Part shown: in pieces, positions 21,375 to 32,313 of the stretch
How positions within the stretch are numbered: the stretch's first letter is position 1
How the letters are laid out: every line of letters starts with the position of its first letter
Assembly (NCBI GenBank): GCA_026122225.1
Contig: JANEZZ010002061.1
Span: 1,116,001 to 1,180,000 of the forward strand
Length of the DNA: 64,000 nucleotides
Reading direction: 5' to 3'
From: Heloderma charlesbogerti
Taxonomy: Eukaryota > Chordata > Lepidosauria > Squamata > Helodermatidae
Program-made: the position numbers and the translations under genes
The notes under the pieces: generated by a model
Databases searched by the model: none
What the model saw: the letters and a program-made list of their open reading frames with translations, nothing else
What the model was told of the DNA's origin: nothing

Positions 21375-21492
21375 ATTCCTAAGCAGAGGCTGGATGGCCA
21401 TCTATCAGGGATAGTAGCATATTTCCTGCATTGGCAGGAAGTTGGGCTAGGTGATATTTGAGGTCCCTTCCAACTCTGTTATTCTGGTATTA
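21375..21492 (+). mobile_element. CR1 LINE 3'-end fragment
   Basis: GGCTGGATGGCCATCTATCAGGGAT, then CTGCATTGGCAGGAAGTTGGG and CCTTCCAACTCTGTTATTCTG, a diverged CR1 3' UTR. Confidence 0.75.
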
Positions 21493-21794
21493 CCTTTAGT
21501 CCAATGTTCACAATCTTTAATTAACGGGGAAGAAATGTATTCCAAACTTTTTCAGAAATAATCCTAGATGTGTATGAAATTTTAAGATCTGAATTGCACC
21601 ACCACCACCCACTACTCTGGAGATCTAATGCCGAGTCCCGCAGTGCAGGGGCTGAAGAAAAACTACTAGAAAAACCTTACTGAGGTTTGGCCAGTGCCTG
21701 CTTAGAAGACAACTTGGGAACCGTACCCTATGTATGCTGTTCTTGCACAAAATAAATGTAATAAATAACATCAGTGATAAATTAAAGAAAGAAA

Positions 21795-22258
21795 GAGAGA
21801 GAGAGAACAAACAGACCTTTAATCTTTAAAGCCCTAAATGTGTCCTCCCATATTTACATACTCAGACATTAAGACCATTGTCTAAGGCCCTTCTCTAGGC
21901 TATAAGAAAGAGGGCCTTTTCAACAGTGGCACCCCGTTTGTGGAATGCTCTCCCCAGAGAGGATAGCCTGGCACCTACATTGTGGTCTCTCTGGTGCCAT
22001 ATGAAGACCTTTTTATTCTCCCATGCATTTTCAGAATAGTTTTTAGTGCTTTTAGTAGTCTATTCTATTGGTGGTTTTAGTTTGGTTTTATGATGCTGTA
22101 ATGGTTTTATTCTTTGCTGCTAGTTTTATCTTGGTTTTATTCTGCACTGTTTTTATTTTTTGTTTTAATATTTGTATTGTATGTTTTTAATATATTGTAC
22201 ACTGCCCAAAGAATTTTGGTTATTGCGTGGTTTAAAAGTACAGTAAATAAAATAAAAT
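21795..22258 (+). mobile_element. L2-like LINE 3' part
   Basis: Codes degraded AFSTVAPRLWNALP-like residues (about 21910-21960). The 3' UTR ends ACTGCCCAAAGAATTTTGGTT and AAATAAAATAAAATAAAT. Confidence 0.75.
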
Positions 22259-22294
22259 AAATCCCAATGTTGCTTAGGGGGAAAGAAGGACTAT

Positions 22295-22600
22295 GCAGGA
22301 TTAAACCAAAGGAACGCCCTACTCGGTCAGACCAAAGGTTCATCTTCTGCAGCCTTTCCCAATCTTGGGTCCCCAGATCCCGTTGAACTACAGCTCCCAT
22401 CATCCCAGGCTGGCATGAGCAATGGTCAGGAGTAATGGGAGCTACAGTCCAACAACATCTGAGGGTCCAAGAATGGAAAAGGTTCATCTAGTTCAGCATT
22501 CTGCTTTCAATGCTGGCCAGCCAGATGCAACTGGGATACTTAAAAGCAGGCAAGAAGGCCAACAGCTCTCATGCAGCAACTTATCATTCAGTTCAATACA
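22295..22600 (-). mobile_element. CR1-like LINE fragment split by family A MITE
   Basis: CGGTCAGACCAAAGGTTCATCT before, and GTTCATCTAGTTCAGCATTCTG after, the palindromic element at 22349-22476. AAGGTTCATCT appears on both sides. Confidence 0.75.
22349..22476. mobile_element. Palindromic hAT-type MITE, family A
   Basis: GCAGCCTTTCCCAATCTTGG, GAACTACAGCTCCCATCATC and the inverted AATGGGAGCTACAGTCCAA. Confidence 0.8.
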
Positions 22601-22757
22601 TGGTGTTGTTGGAAGCCAAAGAAAAAAAATTCACAAGAAGAATCGGAGCAAGGTCAGCTACTCTGATCACACCCTTCTTCACATGTGCCCCCAAAAATGT
22701 TGCTGCCCCCAGCAAATGGTCCCTGACTGCTTGTGCAATCATGTTGGCCCTGTAAAT

Positions 22758-22894
22758 CAGCCTTCTCCAACCTGGTGCCCTGCAGATGTTTTGGACTTCA
22801 ACTCCCATCAGCCCTAGCCAGCATGGCTAATAGTCAGGAATGCTGGGAAACAGTAATCTAAAACATGAATTGGGTATTAGGTTGGGGAATGCTG
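22758..22894. mobile_element. Palindromic hAT-type MITE, family A, with target duplication
   Basis: CAGCCTTCTCCAACCTGG...AGGTTGGGGAATGCTG. Flanked by CTGTAAAT (22750-22757) and CTGTAAAA (22895-22902), 7 of 8 identical, supporting hAT membership of the family. Confidence 0.88.
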
Positions 22895-22903
22895 CTGTAA
22901 AAT

Positions 22904-23066
22904 CAGTGGAGGTGGGTGGCTGGGTGTGTGTGTGTGTGTGAATCCACTCCAGGTTTCAGTCAGAACCAGTCAGAACTCTAAATGAGCTACCCAAGGTGCA
23001 GAGTTCTGACTGAAACCCGGAGTGGATTCACTGCCCCACTGACATTGGTGCCACCAGCCTCCACTG
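22904..23066. mobile_element. Palindromic hAT-type MITE, family C, with target duplication
   Basis: CAGTGGAGGTGGGTGG...CCACCAGCCTCCACTG. Flanked by TGTAAAAT (22896-22903) and TGTAAATT (23067-23074). It abuts the family A copy and contains (GT)n at 22925-22940. Confidence 0.88.
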
Positions 23067-23074
23067 TGTAAATT

Positions 23075-24176
23075 ATTAAGGGACAGGGACACAGATTGCA
23101 GAACCTGATTGGGCCACAGAGGGCAGCTTCCCATGCTCCCAGGTGAGTGTGTGAGAAGTGTTTTGGGAAAAGGGACATATTTTCAAGCCTAGCTTCAGAG
23201 ACACAAGGCTGGAAGTGATGATGACGACGATGTCAACGATGACGGTGATGGTTGCCACCCAATTAAAAAGGTCTTTGTTGCTTAATCAAATTAGTTTTGC
23301 ATGATTTCTGCATAAGTTGCAGGAAGCTCCATCTCAGAAGAGATACCCACTCATGTTTGGGAGAACAAAGGGAGTATGCCTCTTCTAAGACAGTGCCTGC
23401 CATCTGCACTTTTTATAGGTACTTATATTAAAATGATAACAAAGATTATACAAATGTGTTGCCCAGTTGATGGGAGATGCCCTTGTAGTTAATGTTAAAA
23501 GGTTTTTTTTAATCAATTAATCATATTGATTATTATAGTAAAGGTTGCAGTCCTGTATTAAGAGTATAGCATTTCAAAGAAACTAAGGTTTGCACAAGAA
23601 ATTAAAAGAACACAAGTCTCAGTACTAAAGTTTGCAAGGGTCTTTGCCCAGTACCAAAGTTACTTGCATACAACATCCACAGCCTTGACTGAAAGGACAG
23701 CCATGAACATTCAAGCTGTGACCATGTGCCTAAGAAATCTTGCTCCCCACTGGGGAGTCCATGCACAGTGGGACGCCAGAGGCTTTTTCTTCCAACGTTC
23801 TGCTCTTCCTTGGAAACGTTTTGAGCAGCTTATAGGAGCCACCCAAGGTAGTCTCCCACCCAAAGATAGACCAGGAAAACACCCACTTAACATCAGGATT
23901 CTGTGCCTTCATACCATTCTGACTGGTATGAAAGGTCAGGATGCAGATTAAACCCCAAACCATGTCTCAATTGGAGGCCCCCTTGGAACTGTACGTAAGC
24001 TGCTTTGAGCAACTTGGAGGAATGAAGAAATACAGCAACTTAATGCATTATTTGGATGAGATGCAATGTAATGGACATACTGGGCTGTTCATGATTAAAG
24101 AAGGATCAAAACTAATCTGAAAAGTTGAAAACTAAACTGAGATTCAGGGCACAATCCTACACATGTTTACTCAGAA
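23075..24176. other. Intronic DNA, nothing firm
   Basis: A GATGACGACGATG patch at 23216-23250. 24140-24176 is half of a dispersed repeat (CAATCCTACACATGTTTACTCAGAA) that continues after the SINE at 24177-24336. Confidence 0.45.
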
Positions 24177-24336
24177 GGGCTGGGTGTGCCCGATCTCATC
24201 TGATCTCGGAAGCTAAGCAGGGTCAGCCCTGGTTAGTACTTGGATGGGAGACTACCTGGGAATCAGGTTTCCTGCATTAAGCAGGGGGTTGGACTCGATG
24301 GTCTTGTAGGCCCCTTCCAACCCTATGATTCTATGA
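24177..24336 (+). mobile_element. 5S rRNA-derived SINE with CR1 tail, copy 1
   Basis: 24185-24266 matches 5S rRNA: GCCCGATCTCATCTGATCTC, then AGCTAAGCAGGGTC (internal box A, 24211-24224) and GTTAGTACTTGGATGGGAGA (box C). At about 24267 it passes into CCTGCATTAAGCAGGGGGTT, the CR1 3' UTR, ending GATTCTATGA. The 5S start and end are missing, so it is not a 5S gene. Copy 2 at 35374-35543 has the same junction, so this is a mobilised family: Pol III promoter head plus a tail that CR1 reverse transcriptase could prime on. Confidence 0.9.
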
Positions 24337-24369
24337 CTTCTCAGTAAGCCCCACTATGTTCAAAGGGGC

Positions 24370-24920
24370 TGTGAAGGTTTGAAGCCTACAGAGGCAAAGG
24401 GGAAAAAAGGTCAGGCTTAGAGGCCTGGAGTTTTCTGTTGGGAGGGGGTAACCCTGAGAAGAGTAGTTTAATTTCTCTGGTTAAGTGTAAGTTTCATTTC
24501 TTCAAGTTTGAAGCAGTACTTTCAGTTCTGAGGGAGGAGGATATATAAAGAGAGCAAGACAGCCAGTAAGAGAGAGTAGAGAGACAGCCAGAGCCTGAAG
24601 TGAGAACAGAGTCTGAAGAGTGAGCAGAAAGAAGCAGCCTAGAAAAGTCAAACAGCTAGGGTACAAGAGCTTGTGTTTTGCAACTTTTATTTTCTTTTAA
24701 GGCCTAAATACCTTTAGTTGTAATTTGTTTGCTTTAAACCTACTAGTAAACTGTTGTGGTTAAACCCTGTGTCTAGGGTGTCAGTCACGCCATGTCTACA
24801 GCCTAAACCCCAAGTTACTGGGAAGGGGAAGCTTAAAAGAAGGAAGGTGGGACTCTTAAGGAGGCAAGAGTTCCTTAAGGAGTTGCTCAAGGGGTCCAGA
24901 TCATAAGTGGAACCTTGACA
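24370..24920 (+). mobile_element. Solo LTR, copy 1 of a family
   Basis: 551 bp, TGTGAAGGTTTGA...GGAACCTTGACA, TG/CA ends. Flanks GGGGC (24365-24369) and GGAGC (24921-24925), 4 of 5 identical. TATATAAAG at 24542. About 80% identical by eye to 26092-26644. No internal region lies between the two copies. Confidence 0.85.
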
Positions 24921-25019
24921 GGAGCTTACTACCAGGTAAGTGCATATAGGACTGCAGCTGTAGAACACTTCTAAGCACCAAGATAAACGGGCTTTGTTAG
25001 CTTCAAAGCAACAAATCAC

Positions 25020-25899
25020 TTTGATAACTCTTTATAGCAGAATGTCTTTAGAATCAAGTTTCCAGACGGTGGAAGCCCTGACATCTATAATGAATATGAA
25101 ACCACCTTCAGGTCTCTATAGCCTGACATTCTATCTTTCAGCTGCCTAAAGGAGATTCTCCAAGGAAATTGTCCCCATTTGTTATTGATAGCAGATCCTA
25201 ACAGAGGACTTGAGTCACAAAGACAATCCTCTAGGAGGCCACATAGGTCTTTATTTGCTCAAAACAGCGCCTCAGTGGTAAAGAAGTAGAGGTTAAAAAA
25301 CATACAGTTAACAAATTGGACATTAATGGGTTTAGGTTCTTTTTCCTGCACAGAAGTGCTTTTCACACAGAAAAAGGTTAACATGGAAAAAGGCCCTTAA
25401 AGTGAGGGGAGAACAATCAAAACAGAAACACAACAAGAGACATGCATGCTACAGGGCTTGGTTTCTTGCCCTTCCACCATAAGGACTACACACTCTCTTA
25501 GAACTAAGGTTGGGTTGAAATGCCCCTCTTTCCATTTTGCTTGCCCATTTGTAAGTGGTGAGATGGAGGGGCGTATCAGTGACAAAGGGACAAAATGGAG
25601 GTGAAATGGGGGCAAAACAGGGGCCTCACCATTGGGGATGGTGCTCCTCCCAGGGGCTGCTGCCATTCCCCCCACCCCAGAATGATTCTACATCATCATG
25701 TAGCATCATTCCAAGGGGTTTTCTTCAAGTGGGGGGATGGCAGACCACAGCCAGAACAAGGAGTGCCACCGCAAAACAGGTAGTGGTGGCAAAAAAGGAG
25801 GAGCCAGTTTCATTAAACCTCCCCTGCCCCTATGACCTGAATTTTGTCAATTTCCCCCTCCCCCGCCCACCCCAAGAACTTCTGGCTCATCCCCACTTA
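25020..25899. other. Intronic DNA with a short palindrome
   Basis: GAATGATTCTACATCATCATGTAGCATCATTCC at 25681-25713 is an imperfect hairpin. 25555-25870 is purine and C-run rich. Nothing else assigned. Confidence 0.4.
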
Positions 25900-26830
25900 G
25901 AATAGAAGAACTTGCAACATGGATCAGACTAAAGTCCACCTCGTCCAGCATTTCCAGATGCCTTTGGGAAACAGGTTAAAAGTTTTCCTTAGTATCTGTC
26001 TGACTCTAACACCTGGTACTCAGAGGTATGTTGCCCATGAACATAGATGTTTTATTTCATTATCATCGCTAACAGTCATGGATAGACCTACTGTGAGGGT
26101 TTGGGGTCTACAGAGACAAAGGGAAAATGGTTAGGCCTAGAGGCCTGGAGTTTTTTGTTGGGAGGGGGTATCCCTGAGAGGAGTAGTTTCATTTCCCCAG
26201 TCAAGTTTCAGTTTCATTTCTGCAGTTAAGTTTCATTTCTTCAGGTTTGAAGCAGTAGTTTTGTTTTGGGGGGAGGAGGGTATAAAAAGAGAGTCAGAAG
26301 ACCAGAGCAGAACAAAAGAGCAGGAAGAAGCAGCCTAGAGAAGTCTAAGTATAGGTAGAGTAGAGAACTTGCATTTTGCAACTTTTATTTTCTCTTAATG
26401 CCTTCTGTATTACTCAGTTCTATTGTGTGAATACCTTTAGTTGTGATTTGCTTGCTTTAATTTACTAGTAAACTGTTGTGGTTAAGCCCCAAGGGTCTGG
26501 TGTGTCAATCACCCCACATCTGCAGCCTAAACCCCATGCTATTGGGATGGGGAAGTTTAAAAGAAAGAAGGTGGGACTCCTAAGGAGGCAAGAGTTCCTT
26601 AAGGAGTTGCTCAGGGGGTCCAGGTCATAAGGGAAACCCTGACACCTACCCTTTATGGATTTGTGAAATACTTTTTTAAAGCCACTTAAGCTAGTGGCCA
26701 TCACAAGAGACTCTGGTAGTGGATATACAATTTTACAATGATGCATGAAGTGAAGAAGCATTTCCTTCAGTCTTTGGGGGGAAACACCAAAAATCAAACT
26801 GAGGTTTGGCTGTAGGGCTTCTAGTGGTTG
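25900..26830 (-). mobile_element. CR1-like LINE fragment split by solo LTR
   Basis: GAACTTGCAACATGGATCAGACTAAAG (25909) and the sequence resuming at 26645 (CCCTTTATGGATTTGTGAAA...AGCTAGTGGCCATCAC) are two parts of the second CR1-like subfamily in minus orientation. Confidence 0.75.
26092..26644 (+). mobile_element. Solo LTR, copy 2 of a family
   Basis: 553 bp, TGTGAGGGTTTGG...AAACCCTGACA, flanked by perfect CCTAC duplications at 26087-26091 and 26645-26649. TATAAAAAG at 26281. Same family and orientation as 24370-24920, but in a different target, so an independent insertion that later lost its internal region. Confidence 0.93.
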
Positions 26831-27091
26831 AGCTGAGCTTCAGTGCTCTTTGCTGCTCCCTGCCTTTCCCTGGATCCTGTGTTCTCCATCCACCCGCCTC
26901 TCCTGCTCAGCCACACCCTCTGCCTAACTCCACTGAGTGAAAGCTAAGATGTTCACCATTCGAAAGATGCCTTGGCTCACAAAGCAACTGAGACCTCCTC
27001 AGGTTTCCCTAAGAAAGGTATTCTGCACAAACTAAGGCCCTAGGCATCACTCATATGACTGCTTGACAATGACTATGACTACTATTGCTAG

Positions 27092-27505
27092 TAGGGATGG
27101 ATGGATCTGTCATGTCATTCTTGTCCAGATTCTTGGTTTTCCACTGCCGAGATCATTCTGCCCCTGTTCTATATGAGCTTCTCTTCCCACAAAGAAGTTG
27201 ATACGTATTTTTGTGTGCATTTTCCAAATTTACGCATTTTTGGTACACATTTTTCAAACATAGGCATTTTTGTAGCATGCACCCCTTGACTAAAGCCTGT
27301 TTGTGAGCATTTTAGAAACGTATACCATTTTCTTTGCACAGTTTTCAAATGTGCGATGTTGTTGAAGGCATGTTTTTCTTTTGCAGAACACATTGGAAAT
27401 GTATGGATTTCCAACCATAAACTGTGTTCAGTTCTGCGAGCTGCAGATTGGGTAAATCCATTTTTAAAAAATAACTTGACAGAGCAAATTTCTCACCCAT
27501 CCCTA
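27092..27505. mobile_element. MITE family B with internal minisatellite
   Basis: TAGGGATGGATGG...CACCCATCCCTA. Flanks ATTGCTAG and ACTGCTGG match at 6 of 8. 27190-27350 holds about 25-bp periodic CATTTTTGGTACACATTTTT-like units. Confidence 0.75.
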
Positions 27506-27589
27506 ACTGCTGGTACTACTGCTGCTTCTCCTATTAATTATTACTATCATCATCTATATCGGTTTGTATTAACACTAGAGCTTTATAGC

Positions 27590-28090
27590 AATTATATGAT
27601 GAGGAGGGCGAACAAGCTAAAGCTTCATCAAGACAAGACAGAAGTGTTGTGGGTGGGGAAACCAACTACTCTGGATGGAAATTTATACCTGGTCTTACAC
27701 AGCCCATGTACACACTTTGGGAATTCCCCAGGTCAGGTGGTGGTGGCCAGGAGCACTTTTTGCCAGCTTAGGCTGGTACCCCAACTATTATTTGAAGAGG
27801 GCAGACCTTGACTCAGTTATCCATGTACTAGTGACATCCAGACTAGACCGCTGCAATGTGCTGTACATGGGGCTGCCTTTAAAGATGGTTAGGAAAGTTC
27901 AGCTGGTACAAAATGCAGCTGCCCAAATCTTTGTGGGGGCTTGGCAATTGGAGCATGTGACACCTATATTGCACTAGTTGCACTGGTTGCTGGTGTATTT
28001 CTGGCCCCAATGTAAACTGCTGGTATTGACCTTAAAAGCACCGAACAGTTTGACCAAGTTACCTGAAGGAACACCTTCATCAATATCAGC
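27590..28090 (+). mobile_element. L2-like LINE reverse-transcriptase remnant
   Basis: Codes ANKLKLHQDKTEVLWVGKP (27612), VTSRLDRCNVLYMGLPLKMV (27827) and VQLVQNAAAQIF (27895) in shifting frames, typical of the L2 RT C-terminal region, then a LHWLLVYFWPQ-like segment. Confidence 0.85.
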
Positions 28091-28093
28091 CTA

Positions 28094-28166
28094 CATACTG
28101 GCTGGGGATGGTGAGAGTTTTAGTGCAGCACATCTGGAGGCATTGGGCTGGGGAAGGCTGCTCTAA
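28094..28166. mobile_element. Half of a family A palindromic MITE
   Basis: CTGGGGATGGTGAGAGTTTTAG...GGGCTGGGGAAGGCTG; only one arm remains. Confidence 0.6.
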
Positions 28167-28284
28167 CCTAACGGCAATAGTAGCCCACAGCAGAAGGGTA
28201 TGTATACACATGGAGTTGGAACTAGCCTTTTATCCTATAAAAAGCCTAGTGACTGGCAGCAAATCATTCTTCATCCTTGTTATT

Positions 28285-28740
28285 TATCCTTTATTTTATT
28301 TATTACATGTATATCCCACCTTTCTGCCAAAAATGACACTCAAGGCAGCTAACTATAGTAAAATTCAAGTAAAAACAGAAATATAATTAAAACATAAAAA
28401 TAGATTAAAAACACAATTAAAACATTAATAAAAAGCAATAATAACACTCAACAGTAAAAAAACAAAAAACCCTTCCACAGCAACCCAGCTTAAATGCCAA
28501 AGGCCTGCCTAAATAAAAATGTCTTTGCCTGCGGCAGAAGGACAACAAAGAGGGAGGCAACCTAGCTTCCCTCGGCAGGGAATTCCAGAGCCTGGGAGAA
28601 GCCACCAAGAAGGCCCTCTCTCGCGTCCCCACCAAACGTACTTCCAAGGGTGGCAAGACCAAGAGAAGGACCTCCCACCAGAGATCTTAAAACCTGGGCA
28701 GGCTCGTATGGGAGAATACAATCTTTCAAACATACATAAA
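28285..28740 (-). mobile_element. L2-like LINE 3' part
   Basis: Minus strand codes LVGTRERAFLVASPRLWNSL (about 28570-28640). The 3' UTR ends near TATCCCACCTTTCTGCC (28312). Confidence 0.8.
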
Positions 28741-28919
28741 GTGGGAGAAGAACAGCCTCTTTTAAAAAAAAGGGATGAAGTGGGCTCCAGTACACATGAG
28801 TACGTATGTGTTTGAGAGTTCTGCCCCCCCGTCCCGTCCCCCACACACACACTGCAAAGAATCCAGCTAAAGTTTCAATGCAGTCTGAAAGCTGGCTGCT
28901 GGGCAGCATGTGTATATGA

Positions 28920-29580
28920 AACGACCTGCCCTTAACAATTTGGGACCCATGTATCTGAGGGAGCGCCTCCCCCACTACCAGCCAACTAGGGCTCTCCAAT
29001 CTGCAGGAGATGCCCTGTTCGTACCCCCCCCCCCATGAGGTGTGGAGGCGAAGGACATGAGAGAGGGCATTCTCAGTGGCAGCCCCTGTCTGTAGAACTC
29101 TCTCCCAGGAGAGGTGGAATTAGCCCCTATGGTGAACATTTTTAGATGCACATTTAAGGCTTTTTTATTTACACAAGCATTTGGTTCCTGATGTGTTGGT
29201 TTTGGTGTTTTTAGGTTAGATTTTAGTAGCAGCGTGGTGTAGTGGTGAGAGTGTTGCGCTGGGAGATCTGGGTTCTAGTCTCTACTCGGCCATGGAAGCT
29301 CAGTGGGTGACTTTGGTCCAGTCACAGACTCTCAGCCCAACCTACCTCACAGGGTTGTTGATGTGAGGATAAAATGGAGAGGAAGAGAACTGTGTAAGCC
29401 GCCTTGGGTTCCTTGCAAGAGGAAAAAAGGCGGGATATAAATGTAATAAATAAATAAAAATACAACATTTCAAGTTGTTTTAGTGAAAACATGATTTTTT
29501 TATTGGTATTTGTTTTATTAATGTTGTATGCCGCTCTGTGCTCCTTTTGGAGGAAGGGTGGGGTATAAGAATTTTTACAT
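28920..29580 (+). mobile_element. L2-like LINE 3' part split by a SINE
   Basis: 28930-29221 and 29460-29580 are continuous L2-like 3' sequence (AGCCCCTGTCTGTAGAACTC, later ATGCCGCTCTGTGCTCC). The SINE at 29222-29459 lies between. Contains a C run at 29024-29034 and (ACAA)n/(ACAG)n at the end. Confidence 0.75.
29222..29459 (+). mobile_element. tRNA-derived SINE with L2-type tail
   Basis: GCGTGGTGTAGTGGTGAGAG (A box), GATCTGGGTTCTAGTCTC (B box), CCTACCTCACAGGGTTGTTG, and GGCGGGATATAAATGTAATA with (AAAT)n. Full-length in appearance. Confidence 0.88.
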
Positions 29581-29589
29581 ACATAAACA

Positions 29590-30450
29590 AACAAACAGAC
29601 AGACAGACAAGCGACTTCATACAATGCTCCAATCCATTTAATATTTCCTGTGAATCCCCCCCCCTTTTTTTGCAGGCCGAGTGCTGGTGTTTGGGTCACC
29701 ATGTGGCATGCATATGGAGGAAAAGTTATGCCCTTTGCCCTCAGCATTATACCAAAGCTGCCCATGACACACTTGTAACCACCTCCCAGGCAGCACTCCA
29801 AATTCCAATAGTCCTGCTAGCTGGGAGAAGAACAGCTCTTTATTAGCAATAATATCTTGCAGGCTGTGCACTGGGGAAAACTTGAGCAAATCCAGAACCA
29901 GAAGAGCATCCTCCTTGAAGGAAGACTTCTGGGTTCCGCCCAGCTCATAAGCAACAATTTTGCATCTGTTGCACTGTCTCCTGATAGTCTGGAAAGGCCC
30001 CGAGAAGCAGCTGTGATTTGTTTAGGCAATGAAAATTTTAAGTGAAGGTTTGATTTCCCGCCACTCCCAAATACTCACTTAACACAATACGAATGTCAGC
30101 ATCCCGTGCACTGGCCTCCTTCCACTTTTAATTAAGCACCAGTGGACAAACAAGGGAGGAAGCCAAGAGCTTAATGTCAACATACCCTGATCTTTTATTG
30201 GCTTACTGGAAGCATTTAACAAGTCAACTGAAAATAGACATAGGAAAGTTTTGAGCTGCATTTCCAGAACAAAAAACCTCCACTGAGAAGTATGCTCTTG
30301 TTGCGCTGGAGCACTGGACTTCAGCCCGGCAGACTGGATTTCAAAACAGAGTTGCCTGGTAGGGCACAGCTAAAGAGCAGGCAATGCAGCCCCCACCCCA
30401 CCCCCAGTATGAAGATGGTGCTGTACTTCCTATTGAATTTCTTCCCAGTT
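29590..30450. other. Intronic DNA, nothing recognised
   Basis: No exon or nameable repeat. Confidence 0.4.
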
Positions 30451-30454
30451 ATGC

Positions 30455-30625
30455 AGCACAGCCAGAAAGAGTGTTAACTCTAGCTCAAATCCCCCGTAAA
30501 CCTCTTTGCCTCAGTTCCTTATCTGTAAAAATGGGAACAGCATGATCTTATCATGCAAGGGTTCTTGTGAGGATTACCAAGATTATAAAGGGGTCTGCAT
30601 ATGCTTGCAATACAGAGTAGTACAA
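30455..30625 (+). mobile_element. MIR-like SINE remnant
   Basis: CCTCTTTGCCTCAGTTCCTT, ATCTGTAAAAATGGGAACAG and TTCTTGTGAGGATTACCAAG are the core of the ancient MIR family known across amniotes. Confidence 0.65.
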
Positions 30626-30659
30626 GAGTTGCATGACTGAATGCAAACACGGAGGACAA

Positions 30660-30885
30660 GGCTATCAATGGCTCCTAGCTGTGATGGCTATATATGACCT
30701 CCAGGATCTGAGGCAGTATGCCTCTCAGTATCAGTTGCTGGGGAACATGAGCGGGTAGGTGCTATTGCACTCGTGTCCTGCTCATGGGCTTCTCAAGGGG
30801 ATCTGGTTGGCTACTGTGGGAAACCGAATGCTGGACTAGATGGGTCTTTGGTCTGATCCAGCAGGGCTCTTCTTACGTTCTCAAA
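30660..30885 (+). mobile_element. CR1-like LINE 3' end (second subfamily)
   Basis: GCTATCAATGGCTCCTAGC, GTTGCTGGGGAACATGAGCG, AATGCTGGACTAGATGGG and TCTGATCCAGCAGGGCTCTT match 37920-38150. Confidence 0.88.
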
Positions 30886-30889
30886 AAAA

Positions 30890-31996
30890 GCAGACACCAG
30901 ACATTTATTTATAGAGCTCAGAGCTTGTTAAATTTAAGCAGCCACATAACAGGGGAAACATGGAGCTGTGGAGCTCAGGCAGTACTCTTAAATGCCATCT
31001 GTGGATCTGCCAGATGTTGATGAATCCAAACCCTTACACTGCTCTCTGGCCTAGAGACTTCCTGTAGACATCCACTTCCACAGCAAAGAAAGCATGGCAA
31101 ACTACAAGTGTCTGGTCAAAGTCTAGACAACAGCCTTCTTTGAACTGCTGAGCACTGGGTTACAGCGGAGGTCCTAAAAGAGCTGAGCAGGTGCAGATAT
31201 GCTTCTGTTAATATTTATTATTTACTGGCAGGTCCTTATATTATTTACTGGCAGGTCTCTGAGACAAACCTTGAGCTTGTTGCTTCACGTTTCCAGGCTT
31301 TTAGAAATGTTGGCAAACAAAATACAAATTTGGCTGGGCACCTAGCAGACCCAGATCTTGCCAAGGGGTGGCGGGGGGACAAGATAATGGGAGCAAAACA
31401 TGGTTGAGTTCAGTCGGGTGGGAGCAGATCTATGGTAGGCAACAACAAGAAGCAAAGTCCTTTTGCCACTAGGATCAGAGAGTAATCTAGACCTGGAAGC
31501 TTTCAGAAAGGTCTAGATTACTCTAGACAAGGGATTTCTTTGCTGTTCATCACATAGTTCCTTTCCTTGTCTAGAGTCTGGTGGGATAACATGGACTGAA
31601 TCACTGCCCATTAACCCTCATGTTCAGGGCCTGCTGCTGACTTGAATCCTGACACTTCCATTTTTAAAAGGCTTAATGTGTAGTACACCTGCTACTGCTG
31701 GCAAGGCCCAAGGAATTCTTGTACTGCACATGGCTTGCCCAGCCATCAATTTTGTTCTGATGAAACCAGGTAGCAAACCATGACACTCTGACATGTCAGG
31801 ACTTGTCTTTGTTGCTGTTGCTGTTTTGAACATCTCTGCTAAAAGATGTGCCTGGAAAACCTACCAGCAAAAACACGGTGTAACAAAAACAATCACTATT
31901 CCCAATTCTGGGTGACCAATGCTTCTGCAGCATTATGGGCTACTGAATTAGGATGTAAATAAGAAATTGTGCAGGGTATTTATGGATACAAATATA
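30890..31996. other. Intronic DNA with a hairpin cluster
   Basis: No gene. Holds the inverted-repeat cluster at 31479-31577. Confidence 0.4.
31479..31577. repeat. Two overlapping perfect hairpins
   Basis: AGAGTAATCTAGACCT (31479-31494) is the exact reverse complement of 31509-31524. ACTCTAGACAAGG (31520-31532) is the exact reverse complement of 31565-31577. The middle arm is shared by five bases. Confidence 0.9.
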
Positions 31997-32235
31997 GGCA
32001 GTGACTAAGGAGACTTCCAGACAGAGGGATCCTAGTGGTACCACTCAAGGCTGTGCAGCTATTCCCTTTTTTCTCCTTAGCGAATTTTCTGCAGTGAGGA
32101 AAAAGATGGAATAAGCGGTGGGAAAACCTGGGGGGGTTACAAGTGGAAGATGATGGCATCTGAACACCTCCCACCTGTACATTTCTGTGAATGAGGCAGG
32201 GTGATGGCACCATAAAAGCCTCATCTGGAAGCATC
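31997..32235. mobile_element. MITE with TTCCAGA ends
   Basis: GACTTCCAGACAGAGG start and CCTCATCTGGAAGCATC end form a terminal inverted repeat. The interior (GGAAAAAGATGGAATAAGCGG) matches 54905-54935. A related copy spans 54826-55686. Confidence 0.6.
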
Positions 32236-32313
32236 CTGAGGGCTGGTTCACACTGCATGGTATAGCACTTGATTTTCTTCACCCAACACTTTATGTCGGG
32301 TGAAGGAAAATCA

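Noticed and set aside
24185..24266. A genuine 5S rRNA gene
   Set aside because: Both ends of 5S are missing, and a CR1 tail follows with the same junction in a second copy.
24370..26644. One provirus with two LTRs
   Set aside because: Each LTR has its own flanking duplication, and the sequence between shows no retroviral or Gypsy domains.
29222..29300. A tRNA gene
   Set aside because: A and B boxes are present, but the sequence continues as a SINE body with an L2-type tail and recurs elsewhere.
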